Origin: Vitellaria paradoxa
Lineage: Eukaryota > Streptophyta > Magnoliopsida > Ericales > Sapotaceae
DNA: 64,000 bases
Assembly: GCA_019916065.1 (NCBI GenBank)
Contig: CM034233.1
Coordinates: forward strand, 36,868,862-36,932,861
Direction of reading: 5' to 3'
Shown: positions 22,249 through 34,600 of the stretch, piece by piece
Numbering within the stretch: the stretch's first letter is position 1
Layout: each line of letters starts with the position of its first letter
Made by a program: the position numbers and the translations under genes
The notes under the pieces: generated by a model
Databases searched by the model: none
Seen by the model: the letters and a program-made list of their open reading frames with translations, nothing else
Told to the model about the DNA's origin: nothing

Positions 22249-23316
22249 GTCTGAAAAAAAAAAAAAAAAAAAAAAAAACTCTCTCAAGTTTACAAGTTGT
22301 AACTAGAGTTAAAGCTTTAACTAGAGTTAAGAAAATGAGGAAATTATTGGTTTTTAAATATCAAAAGTCCTATTTCCAGGTTGTACTTAAGCAAAAGCTA
22401 ACTAGTATTTTTTCATTGAATTGTTTTGGAGTTCAATAAGCAAAAAGCTAACTGAGGAAGAGCCTTGTTCTTGGAGTTCACTAAGCACACCATCTTTGGG
22501 TTGAAACTGTAGTTTATTTCCTTTACACTTTATTTGTTGAGCATCTCTAATATGTATTCAAACATTAAATTCTAAGCTGTAGTTTGTTTCCTTTACACTT
22601 TATTTATTGAGTATCTCTAATATGAAAAATAAATAAACATTAATTTCTCTGAAAACTATATATATATCAGAACTATAATGATAAAAAATAAAATAGAAAG
22701 AGAAAAAAAGATAAACAAGGGTAGCATATTGAAAAGTGAATTAGCAAACGCCGCTGAGATTATAATATCATGTGTGTGTGTGTGTGTATTTTCTCAAGAG
22801 CTCCTAAATCCCGGGATTTAGCCGGCAGAAGGAGAGCTTAGGGTAAAGAGTATGGGTTGAGAGCACAAATAAAAGCAGCATAGGTTTAGCGATATATAGT
22901 CCGAAGCCTTCCTAAAAGTTAAGGAACTGCTTACATCAATAGTCGTTCGCTGAACAGTAGTTATTTTTATTTGTAGGATATCAAATTTTGGATTATTTAG
23001 ATGAAAATGAAAGTATAGGGCTAGTAGCGAAAATGGGAGGGTAGAGAGGTCCTTCAAGGTCAAGAAAGTGCCACTTAAGCAAGATGTGGATAATGCCATG
23101 GCATACAGGTCCTATGGATAAGTTTACAAATTTTTTATTCTTCTGAACAGTGAATTTTTCAGATTTAACCTTTGGGCATCAGGGGGATGAAAACTTTTCC
23201 AGATGGTTTAGCCGGTTTCAAAAATAATATAGAGTATGAAAATGTAAGAGGCTTTGGTGTGATTTGTTTGCATTCAATCTTCATTTGCCAAAAAAGAAGT
23301 AGTAGTATGAACTCAC
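22249..23316. other. MULE interior, intron-like and uncharacterised
   Basis: A-run at 22254-22279 (likely source of the extra Phe codons in the upstream reading), two near-copies of a 60-base word around TAGTTTATTTCCTTTACAC (22511) and TAGTTTGTTTCCTTTACAC (22581), a TG microsatellite (about 22771-22788), and a perfect 18-bp palindrome at 22804-22821. The part next to 23316 is probably intron of the captured RAMP4 gene. The small minus-strand ORF 22818-23099 matches nothing known. Confidence 0.5.
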
Positions 23317-23476
23317 AGGATCTAATTACAACAAATATGAAAAACCTAACCACAATAGGGCCCACTAGATAAGAATTTCCTTTCTTTGTTGCAGTTTCAG
23401 GCACTGCACCTCTCGTCTTGATGTTCTTCTCAAACTTCTCCACCTTTCTATCTGCAAGCCGTCTTGAGGTCATCAT
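23317..23476 (-). pseudogene. captured exon of RAMP4/SERP-type ER protein
   Basis: RAMP4 (SERP1/2) is a conserved small tail-anchored protein of the ER translocon. The minus strand from ATG-ATG at 23476 reads SRRLADRKVEKFEKN, then RGAVPETATKKGNSY, VGPIVV and FFIFVVIRS. This is the body of plant RAMP4 up to the middle of the membrane anchor. Directly after it, at 23316, stands GTGAGT, a good splice donor at the point where the protein similarity stops, so the copy came with intron sequence and not through mRNA. Two Gly positions of the family read Arg (G-to-A changes) and the last exon, about 15 residues, was not found. It lies between the MULE transposase and the solo LTR, inside the MULE ends, hence gene capture. 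Probably not functional. Confidence 0.88.
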
Positions 23477-24690
23477 GGTTGAGGTCGAAATCAAATAGAA
23501 AAAAAAAAAAAAAAACATATAGAAAAGTGTCATGACTATGGGAAAACTCACTCTCCAACTAGTAATTTAAGCTTGAAACTAGCAATTGACAAGCCAACAC
23601 ACTTTCTTACAATTGACAAGCTTGAAACTGGCAATTGACACTTTCCTGCAATTGACATGCCAAGAGATTCATAATGCAATAATTCCACAAAAATTTAGTA
23701 TATTACATATATATATCATGAAAACTAACATCAACTTTAATTTCAATTGACATTTATACTTACAGTGCCTTGTGTTCTTAGGGGCTCCAAAATAGAAAAA
23801 TTCTAATTACAAGCATTGTTTTTTTTTTCTTTTTAAATATATATATACATATGTATGTACACCAATTCTCAACAAATAAGTGTGCACCCACATTAATTAG
23901 CAGATAGATAATAAAGTTGACATGAATGAATAGATTTATTGAATTAAATGGAGATAAAGTGTCAGCTCAACTATAAAATATTTGACTTGTCTCAGGTGAT
24001 TACTAGTTTAAGAACTTATTTATTCTTTAACTCTCAGGATCCAAGAATTAGTCAATGTGTTACAAATTAGCCCAAATACCCTGAATGTAAAATAATAATA
24101 ATAAATAAATAAATAAGTGGCGATTCATCATCTTAACTTTATTGAATTATAGGGATCTCTCTTTTTAATTTTATTTTCATTTTTGTAGTTGTATGCCTTT
24201 TGTTCATATAGCAGGGTCTGACGCGTTACACACCCTGTGGTGGATTGGGATTATTTTTTGTGAGATCTATTCCAATATTGATGACTAGAGCTCCACTTAG
24301 GAACTCCAGTTTACTTCAAACTCACTCAGTCATTCTCGGTGGTAGGAAATTTGGTTATGTTTGTTCGGGCAACAGAATTTTGGGGTAACACGATAAGTAG
24401 TATTATAGCATAATGCATCAAACTGAATATAATATAAGAAATTATTTTTTATTTTTGGGGGGAAGATTAATTTTTATTTCTATTAGTGAAATATAAAATA
24501 AATAATAAATATAATTTAATATTAGTGAAAAAACTCAAAACCCCCAAAGTTTCAAAACCCTAACTTCGGAGAATAAAAAACATGGGAGAATTTGACATTC
24601 CTAAAATCTAACAACACTGAATCAAAAACCTAAGGTATTAAACTATTACAAATTTAAAACCATAAAAGCCTCAAATTTTTGTAACCCTAA
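23477..24690. other. MULE interior left of solo LTR C'
   Basis: No gene recognised. Next to the RAMP4 ATG lies a T-rich tract on the minus strand (about 23496-23514) resembling an intron end or 5' leader. CAATTGACA occurs four times at about 23584-23658. The remainder is AT-rich, with a short GC-containing part near 24210-24240. Confidence 0.5.
24686..24690. repeat. target site duplication of solo LTR C', left
   Basis: CCTAA, identical to 41820-41824 outside the other end. Confidence 0.85.
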
Positions 24691-25237
24691 TGATTACACT
24701 TGAAAAGTGTAATTACAAACTCCACATTTTGATACACATTGATGCATTTAAGTAGTTAATCTTGAAGTTTTATCATTATTTTATTACTTATAGCTTTTAT
24801 TTTCTTAATTGCAAGGAAAACGGCAAAATAATTGAGATTAGTAGCAATGATAGTGGCTATCGAGGAGAAAAAAAATGGTCCGAAGTTGAAGATAGTTGAA
24901 GTCGTGTGCAGTTAAAGTTCCAGCTTGACACACTGTCAGTATTTTGACCATATCTTTTCACTCACAATTCAGATTGACCTGATTCATTTTGGGTTGGAAA
25001 GAAGACTCAAAGGGCTACAACTTTCGTGTTTTAGCCGAAGCCTGAATCCATCCTTTTTAAGGTTAAAATCGCATTGGAAGTCGAGGATAGAAAGTTGTCA
25101 GAAGAAAAAAAACACAAAAAGTGAAACTTATACACTGCCGTCCGAATAGCCTTTGCCCTGTCTGGACACCTGGACACATTGAAGTTACTCCCGTCCGGAC
25201 ACCCCCTCAGGCCATCTGGACACCTGGGCAACGTGAG

Positions 25238-25240
25238 AGT
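25238..25240. repeat. target site duplication of CACTA, left
   Basis: AGT, repeated at 40729-40731; three bases is the CACTA norm. Confidence 0.8.
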
Positions 25241-25254
25241 CACTACAAGAAAAT

Positions 25255-25985
25255 GGAGTATAAGCGAGGAAAGTTTTTGTGAGGAAACTTATTTCCTCGC
25301 TAATAGTAGGATTTAGGCGAGGAAAATAATATTTCCGCGCAAATAGTTTGAAAACTTTTTACAAGGAACAATTTCCTCGCTAATAGTCGACTTTTGCGAG
25401 GATTTTTGGATTTCCTTGCTATAGGGTTGAAAAATATGGCGCCAACACAAAAGGATAGATGTGGGAGAGGTTTGGGGAGTACTATAGGCAAGGAAATTTA
25501 GTTTCCTCGTTAATAGTGTGGTATAGGTGAGGAAATTTCCATTTCCTTACTAATAGTCAAGCAATTTTTTTTTTTTTTTATTATAGGCGAGGACATTTAA
25601 TTTTCTCGCTAATAATAGAGTATCGGTATGGAAATATCCATTTTCTTACTAATAGTCAAGCAAGTTTTTAGACTATAGGTGAGGAAAGTAAAGTTCCTCG
25701 CTAATGGTAGACGTGGAGAGGTTTAGGGAGTACTATTTTAGACTATAGGCGAGGAAAGTAAAGTTCCTTGCTAATGTTAGACGTGGAGAGGTTTAGGGAG
25801 TACTATAGGTGTGGAAATTTAATTTCCTCGTTAATAGTTAGTTATAGGCAAGGAAATATTATTTTCCTCGCTAATAGTTAAGCAACTTTTTTGTTTTTTA
25901 CTATAGGCGAGGAACTTTAGTTTCCTCGCTAATAATTGAGTATAGGTAAGTAATTATATATTTCCTCACTAAGACTTATTTGTAA
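25255..25985. repeat. CACTA left subterminal repeat array
   Basis: More than ten copies of GCGAGGAAA and its reverse TTTCCTCGCTAATAG, many paired head to head about 25-40 bp apart. A duplicated phrase around AGACGTGGAGAGGTTTAGGG (25708, 25779) is also present. ORFs here are produced by the repeats. Confidence 0.85.
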
Positions 25986-28705
25986 CTTTTTATTATAAAT
26001 ATTATATATATCAAAAAATATATTATATATATATATATTAAATAAAAATTTAGTAATATATATAAATTATCAAATAAGTATTTACACGGGTATGGGGCTG
26101 TGCACGGGGTGAGGACCATTATACCCATCCTTGTACCCGTTTGAGTAACATCTTAAAATTTCAATATTTATCCTCTTTCTCACTATTTTCTCACTATTAG
26201 TATCTCAATACTTTCCTCGAATAGGGCAGGTGAGGCAAATACCCATTAGGCATAGATGATATAATTTTTAAAATAATATATATATAAAACACAACTTACC
26301 AATTTTTTTTTAGATATTTTAATAAGTGGGAAGATAATTACAATATAATTTGTTTTTGAAAAAAATTCGCTTATGCAAATGAATTATTTTGCTATGATAA
26401 AATTTTTTAATTTTAAGTTTTTAAAATAATATTTTTTATTATAAAAATTTAAATTAAATTTTTAAAGAAAAATACTTATGGTAAGTTTGATAAATATGGG
26501 GTGGGTTTGGTGCATTGAAATTTTTTTAAAATTTCTGAAAATTTCTAAAAGTTATTGATTTTTATCTCATTATATGAATTATGAACCAACATCCTTTGGC
26601 AAATTATCTCATGTATCTTAAATTTTGTCACTCCCAATAGCCCCATGATTTGTATATTTAATTTTATGTAAGAAAAAAATATTTTGAAAAACTAAAATAA
26701 ATTTATTTTCATTTATATTTTTAGCAACTACATAAAAATAAATTTTAATTTATTTTATATCTTAGTGAAATAAAAATTACTCCCTAACAAACTCGACGAG
26801 AGCTAAAGCCAAAAATTTTAGAAATGATTTTCGCGCGCATATACTAACGATCGATTTGTTTTCCCTCCTTCCCTCTCTCCTTTACATTAGTCATCTACAT
26901 CAATAAGCAGAAACCCTAGCCTACTGCTCGACGGTTTCGTCTTCTCAGCGCCTCAACCATTTGATATTTTTTTAGCCTCATCCAAAGTCCTTGACAACTC
27001 TTCTCGCCTTAAGAAGGATGGTCATTTAACCGGCACCATGCTCCAGAGTTTTTCATCTTGAACATTTTCGCAGATCAAACCCTAATAGCACTGCCCTAAA
27101 TCCTCCCTCCACTCTTCTATTTTTATCAAATGTTTCTCTATTTCTCTCTCCCCCCTTTCTATTGAAATTCATTTGTTTTTCATTCTAGATTTTCGTATCC
27201 TTCAATGTCTTCAAATTGATATGGAGAAATTACTGAGCATCAACTTTCTCTTGGGGATTTTGGGGTTGTCTTGAATCCATCAAGTAAGGTCAATTCTTGC
27301 ATTTTTTTAATTTAAAAAAAAATTAAGTTGTTGGATAGAGCATCTCGCAATTAGGTTTGGTTTCTTTTTGGGGTGCCCCCACAAATTTTGATCCTTGCCT
27401 ATTCTTTTGAGGAGATTAAGCCTCCATTCATCTTGTTTTTTTTTGTTTGTTTTATTTTTTTTTTAATTCAGATCCAAGTTGGCTTTTTTGGTTTCTGGTT
27501 GTTTCTTGGATAAGAAATAAAGTAGAGTGATTTTTTTGATTGATTTCTCATTGTTGTACAGATTGGATCTGTGGATTAGGCCTTTGTTTGGCTTCCTAGA
27601 AAATAATGGGGGAACGGAAAAAATGAGGAAATTTTGAAATTTTTTTTTGTCCTTTTATGTGGAGTTTACCGATCCAAATTAAGTTTTTGCTTTCTCGCGG
27701 CCAAATTAAGGGACATTTACATACAAACTATCCATATATGAACGGATTATAAATTTTATGATGTTTGAGGCTGTGATTTTTTGAAGAAAATGTTCGATTT
27801 TTATTTCTTTAATTTTTTTTTCTGTTCATTTAGAATTTGTTACTGTAGACGTCCAAGTCTTTTATTCCATGGTTGTTTTACCTGAGGAACTTAATGTATG
27901 AGATTTGACATTAGGCAACTGTGACAAGGTCTTTTGTTTTCTTTTTTCTTTTTTTTTTTTAATCTGATAGGTAAAAAAATTGTATTTAAAAGTATAAAGG
28001 GAGGAGTTTTGAGTTGCATCAATAATGGTCATCTTTGTTTGTCAAATAATTTTCATGATTTTGTAAGTTTGGAGACTTTGTAAGCTAATTTTTATGGTTT
28101 ACAAGTCTGCAATCATTTCAATTGGCTTACAACTGAATGAGCTTTTATCTAACAAAATCATCTAGGAAGTTATAGGGTGGTCCTTATTAGGTTAATCAAG
28201 TGTTTGATGTTATTGACTCCCTCATCCCCTCTTCAAAATGAGTTGAATTGGCTGACATGAATATGAACTAGGTGACAAGAAGACCTTTAATGATAAACGA
28301 TTGTCAATTTGTGACCCCCTGGTCTTTTTTTGATGTCCAAAAATTCTTTTCAAATAGAGGAAGTTGCTGATACTATCATCATCCATCTATCTATAACTCC
28401 CTGTACATCTACAGAAGTGAATAAGTTGGAATATATTTTAATTACATATTTATAAAAAAATATATATCTATTCAAATAGTTTAATTTATCATTTAAATAA
28501 TAATAAAATACAATTTAATTGTAAAATATAAATTATAAATGCCATGTAGATTTGGATAACAAATAGAAAGGAAAAAATAATTTTATTTGTTATTCTTGAT
28601 TTTATAAGATTTGGAATACAAATAATAATAAATAAATAATTTAAGATAAAATACTAAAATTTTAAAAACTGAATTAGGTAGTATGAGATTTATAACTATG
28701 ATTAA
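25986..28705. other. CACTA left arm, with host-gene-like stretch
   Basis: 25986-26820 is AT-rich and featureless. 26880-27300 looks like a 5' end of a plant gene: CT-rich leader, AAACCCTAGCC, a T-run ending TTTTTTTAG at about 26973-26981, then 28 open codons (ASSKVLDNSSRLKKDG and on, to a stop near 27060). 27300-28500 is T-rich and intron-like. I do not recognise the gene. This could be captured DNA or the element's own leader and introns. Confidence 0.4.
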
Positions 28706-28710
28706 ATGTT
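28706..28710. repeat. target site duplication of gypsy B, left
   Basis: ATGTT here, GTGTT at 39290-39294; four of five bases agree. Confidence 0.7.
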
Positions 28711-31676
28711 TGTAATATCTCGAATTTTCATGTTAATATAATTTGATGGTTTTAACATGTTTTGGGCATGTTAGTATGTTAATTAAGTTATATTAGTCAT
28801 TAAAGATAACTTAGGGGTGTGAATTTTGGCAGAAATCGGTAAAATAGTTCAAAAGTCAACATTTTGACTCAGAAGCATGCTGAGCGGCGCCCATTGCTCT
28901 AGGACGGGCGCCTGTGGTCCATGAAGAGCGCCCCACTTGAACAGACAATCAACAGTAGGGTGTCCTCTGTATTTTCCAGCTGAGCCTTACCCTTTTAACA
29001 CCTATACCTAGCTAGAGGTGATGGGAAACCTGAAGATTACTGTTGAGGGACTTAAAATATTAATATTATATATATATATATATATTGTTGATTTGATGCA
29101 AGAGAGAGAGAGAGAGAAGTAACTTGGACGAGAGGAAATCGGTGGAGAAGCAAAGGAAGAGCAAAGGAGAACAAAGAATGAACTGGGTAGGGATTTCAAG
29201 GTAGGTCCTTCTACCCTTCATGAAACCCAAATTCCTTTTGCAAGATTGTGATTAGAACCTTAAGAAACCTCCCTATGTAATTTGTTTGCAGTTTTGATGA
29301 AGGAGGGAGGAGATTGACCTCATCAAAGTTTGAGGGTTTAGAAACTCAAGACACCTTCTTGTTGATCTATCTTCTTACCACTTGAGGTAGGGATTTCTAG
29401 TCTCATTTTAGCATATATGAGATGTATTTGATCTAGTAAATATTTCTATGAAATTTATTTAAGATTTGAAAATCGTGGGGTGGAATTTGTGTGGATGAAT
29501 GGATGTGTATATATATATATGTATAGGTTGAATCAAGATTTTTGTATGGAAGAAATGGATGGATTAAAATTGGTTTTGATGGACTTTTTAGAGTCTTCTA
29601 GGTCCTAGACAACCCAAGAAAATGAGATATTAGGTTAGAGATTGGATTCGGTAAAGTTTGGAAGCTAAAAATATGACTTAGAGCTTGAACCGGAACAGAG
29701 TAACATTCTAGATAATAGAGGGGCGCCCGTGAACTTATGTGGGTCACCCACCGAGACTAGGTCACTTTTTCTGTCTTTGCTTAGTTTGACCTCCTACCTT
29801 AGACTTATGAAATTATTGGTAATTTGTTTTTATATGAAACTTTTAATTGATTAATTACATGGATTTTAAGAGGGAAATGAGCTTCTAAAAGTGATTAAGG
29901 AGTGTTTAACTTAAGCTTATGGGATTTAACTTGAAAGGGCAAGTGAAAGTCACCTTGAATTGCATGACTTGAAAGATTACTTGAGGTGTGAGTCTTAATC
30001 GAATAAGATTGTGAATATATCTTGATGTAAACTAAATGTTGAGGTATATGAACTTGTGATTGATTAAGTGAAAGGGTAACTTGACAAAGAGACATATGTT
30101 TTATAATTTTGGTAAATGTGGAATGCCTAATATGGTTTGATCAATGTGATATGTAATGAGCTATGGAATGAACCGTAACCTTGACATGGGTGTTGGATAG
30201 TATATGTTGATAAATGTTAAATGTTTAATAAGGTTGGTAAATGTTGATATGTGGTAAATCTTGGGATGAACCGAATAGTGAATATATGATTGTAAGAAAT
30301 TGAAATGTGAACTTTTGTTAATAAGTGATGGAAATTAAATGAAGCTTGGGTTAAATGAAATGTAGAGATGAAATGTGTTAAGTTTTATGTGTGCTGGAAA
30401 GTTTATGGTAATGAATTTGGATTGTGATGGAATAGTATTGAATGTGATGAATGATTGTTTGTATGCCGGGGGTTGTGGTGGGGTGCGAAAATAGGAAGGG
30501 TCGTGAGATTACCCTCAGGTTGAAAGACCCGGAATCTGCGCAGGGTTTGCTGTTAATGCCTGTGGGTTAGTAGCCCACAACATTGTGTGTGTTTTTGGCT
30601 CCTCGTGGCCTTGGACAGCGATCCTAAACGACGACGTCGGTTTATCGTTTTCGTTGGGTATTGGCCTATAAAAGACGATAATGTGTATGCACCCAACCCC
30701 CGAGGATTGTGTGGTTATGGCTATGTGATTGATTAATGAAATGATGGTATTGTGGATGTGATTTCATGATTGAAATATGAACAAATGTAATGAGGATGTG
30801 AATATGCGATTGAGTGTTATAATGTGATATGGAATATGATTGGGTACAAAGTTGAGAAATTTAATAATGGAGAATAATTGGACTTGAATGCTACACTATG
30901 ATGTTATTGAATAAAGATAAATATTGTAAATATGGTTATGTGGTCGGCTATGCTTAAACATCAAAGAGATAATTGAAATGTGATATAAACATATGTATGG
31001 AATTTCAAACATTAAATATAAATTGACATCAAAGAGATAATTGAAATGTGATATGAACACATGTATAGAATTTCAAAGATTAAATATAAATTGGAAACTT
31101 AATCCTTCTTAAGATTTTGTGGGGTAAATACATATATATATATTCTATGTCGATTATGTAGTTACGTTGATAAATTGTTGTGGCCCTAAAACATATTGAG
31201 ATAATTAGATGCACCATGAATTGTATGCACGTTTGGAATACATATCATGTATGTTTGTTTGAGATGTCGTGGGCACAAGTGGATCCGTGCTCACGCTCCT
31301 ACAGAATTTGATGTAGGTACAGGCCATGATAATCAAGTGGGCTAATGGAGTTGCACTAGAAGGGTGTACATGAGCCCTACCAAGGTTAGTAAAGCTCTTT
31401 GTTATTTAGTTGAAATTTCTTTTGGAATGGTAATATTGTACATTGAGGACTTGTTCGATTTGGTTGTAAGGGCTCTAGGGCCTGAGTTATGTATTAATGA
31501 GAGGATTGTTGGAAGTTTGTGACTTGACTTTAGCCCAGGTTAAATTTATGTTATCTTATCTATGTCTCGAGCTCACTAGTTTACGTTACGTTGCTCTGAT
31601 TATGGGTTGGTTATGTTAATATATGTTACGTGTGTTTATCACTCACCCCTCGGGTTACGAGATCCGGGACGTTATA
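28711..31676 (+). repeat. gypsy B 5' LTR
   Basis: 2966 bp, ending GACGTTATA before the primer site (3' LTR counterpart ends ATGACA). It contains GC-rich boxes at 28881-28940 and 29718-29755, a TA and a GA microsatellite (29062-29118), and a tandem duplication of about 65 bp (around 30961-31094, word ATCAAAGAGATAATTGAAAT) that is single in the 3' LTR. The ORFs 29008-29199 and 29895-30095 on the minus strand recur in the 3' LTR only because the LTRs are copies. Confidence 0.9.
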
Positions 31677-31679
31677 GGT

Positions 31680-31691
31680 TGGTATCAGAGC
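31680..31691 (+). promoter_or_regulatory. primer binding site, gypsy B
   Basis: TGGTATCAGAGC three bases after the 5' LTR, complementary to initiator tRNA-Met as in gypsy A. Confidence 0.9.
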
Positions 31692-34600
31692 CTAGGTCAA
31701 AATACCTAAGGGACAGTGGGAGTCTAGCTTTGCATGTTATATGTTGATGTGATATAGCTGACATTTAGTCATTTTCATGGGATAGACTTATTAGTACCTT
31801 GTGGTAAGGATTATGGTGAAGGTGATTAGAGTTAAATGTTACTAGAACCTTGATCGTATTGCTTAGAGAAATGAGGATTTGGTAAACATCCCTGGCTAAT
31901 GATAAGTAAGGTTAATAGGTGAGTAAATGGTGTAATCATTGGAGGTTTGTGAACCTAGAAGTAATGTTTGACAGATGTTTTAATGGTAAGCCTGGCAATA
32001 TGAAAGATGATTTGAAGTGATATTGGGTATGATTGACAGATAGTAAGTGCTATGGGGTTTAGAGAGTCTAGGGTTGTGATTTTGGGATTTATTAAGGCTA
32101 CCTTTTACTGGTGGAAATTGTGAGATTATGGAATGAATTTGACGTACAAAATGGCAATGGTAGAAAATTTAAAATCTTAAGATGGATGAGTTACCAACAT
32201 GATAAGTGGTAAATGACCATTATTGTGAGTTGATGATAATCAGTTATTTGATGATATTGTAGTTCAGATTGTGATGAGGTAACCTTTTTAGTAAATGATA
32301 TTAGGCATATTGGGGAAAAACTTTGTGTTCACATGGTCAATTGGAGAATGAATAAAAAGGGAGTTTAAGTGTCATCTTGTGAGTGAGGTGTTGACTTTGG
32401 ATGTGATACTTGGGGATGAGTAGGAGCAAACTCCCAAGAGTTGGCTTGACTTTCATAGATTCCACATTAGATGTCGCTATTATTTTTTTGTTAGGCCATA
32501 TTCTATGGCACCAATAAAGTTTTGGAGGTTTGGAAATTCAATCAAATGATTGTGAGTCTACGATCCTATAAAATATAGCATTGGACATCGGGACATTTGA
32601 GATTCTTGCTATGAGGAATGGTGAAAAGCTTCGGTTTAAAGTGGAATTTGAAATTGGTAAACTTGGTGGTACTTAAGGTAGCATGTTGCTTATTGAGTTT
32701 TGAAGTTTTGACTAAATCATTTGGCATCAAGAATAATAAATGTTGAATTGGTTTATAAGGGACAAAGTTTGGAGATAGGTGATATTTGGTCGAATGACCT
32801 TAAGGGATTAGTGTAGTAATTGAGTATAGCCAAGATTGTGTTTGATGTTTAAGTTTTGTGGATTTGGTAGGGCACCACCTTTATCTTAGTCAAGTACCTC
32901 TTAGTTAATGGACTTATTGATTCAAATGAGTTGGGGCAAAGCACAAATGTGTGGGTTAACGATAATGAGAACATTTTACGGCACAGGGTATATGTTGAAT
33001 AAAATTTTATGATTACTTTTACTTGAAGAATGGATTGCTTTTAGTATTATGGAAGGCTATGGGGAAGATTGAGTTACGTGATAATGTCTAATGATTAGAT
33101 GGCAATGTCAATTGAGGAGATTGGAAGTATATGAAGAGAAATTACCTATGACTAATTCAGTGTTAGCTATGATATTTTTGCATTGAAGTCTTGTTGTGGT
33201 TAAGTAAACTAATAGAACAATTTGGAATGCATTAGAACCCAAGGATGCCGAAGGTATTTTATTATGTAAGGTGAAAGAGTGGTTAAGTAACTTTCAATGA
33301 ATGCTTGGGATGTCAAGACTAGTTGGGATGAGGATAATGGTAATAGAGGCATAAATTTTCACAAAGGCTAGTTACTCAGAGATGATATAGGAAGGTTATA
33401 CTCCATGTTACTTATTGCAATTTATATATATTGCAGGATGAATCCTAGAAATTCTAAACTTTGAAAGGAACTGATCATAGTTGAATCCATGTTTTATTGA
33501 ACTTTTGATTGTTACTTGCACATTAAAATGTTGAAAATTTCTTTCTAAAAGTTCTCTAAATTGTTATGTTGATAAGCATTTGGCTTGGCCACCTGAAATT
33601 TTGGTTACCGAATTATGCTAAAATTGTCGCATTAAGAAAATTCTTTCATTCCTATGTTGTTTACTTGAAACTTGATGGCATTGCTATTTCACTAATGTTG
33701 GTAAAATGCACTATTGTAACTTTGGAATGGTTATTGTGTTGAATTTGGTTCAATGTTGGTAATATTTCTTGAATGGCTAATTCGATCCATTGTATCTCGA
33801 CATGTGGCTACTATGATTTGAATTCCTTAATTGAGAAATGCTAATGGGTGAGGAAATGGACATGTATGAATTGAAAATTTGAACCTATTTGGTTGTCTGA
33901 ATTGAAATGCTAATATGTTATGGTAATGTTTGAATTGAAAAATTGAACTTGTTTGGTTATTCTTAACCTTTTGGAGCATTAAGGCATTTGATTTTATAGA
34001 TTGGTGTTAGTTGTGAAAACTTGATTGGCCAAGTGGTTTGGGTTTGAGTGTCATGGTGATATAGAGGATATGCCTCGACTATATGATGGAAAGGAGGATA
34101 CGGGATCCCAGTCGTGGGACTATCTTTATTTGAAAACGCATGACTATGGAGATATAGCTACAAATGGGTGAACTGAGTTGAGAATGAGTAAGTGCACTGT
34201 GAGTAGATAAACTTTGGGAAGAAAGAGGTTTAGAAGTTGGTTTCAATTGAGATCATGGTAAGTGATGATGGCATTAAGAGATATGGTGAGATAATATATA
34301 AAGTGATATTTATCAAAATTCTGAAGGTGTTTAGAGGAGATTATTGACTACTTGCCTAAAGTTGATGCAAGAAAAGGAGTTTGTTAAATCTGGGAGACTG
34401 ATTTGTGTGCTTATGGCACCCACTGGTGGGTTAAACCGGGTATGTTTTGAATGATAAGGTAAATTTATTAGTTGTTGGGTTTTGCTCGATGAGATGAATT
34501 GTTGCATGGTGGATGGAATATAACATGGAAGTTTAGTTGTGAAGTAGAGAATAATAGAAAAAGTTGGAAATGGGATATCTTGTTGAATAGTTGAAAGTAT

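Noticed and set aside
25255..25985. Regularly spaced GCGAGGAAA / TTTCCTCGC repeats resembling a CRISPR-like array
   Set aside because: Spacing and orientation vary, the genome is eukaryotic, and the mirrored array at 40320-40720 with CACTA termini identifies them as subterminal repeats.
29008..30095. Minus-strand ORFs of 61-66 codons recurring at 36617-37779
   Set aside because: Recurrence is due to the two LTRs of gypsy B being copies; no motif supports a gene.
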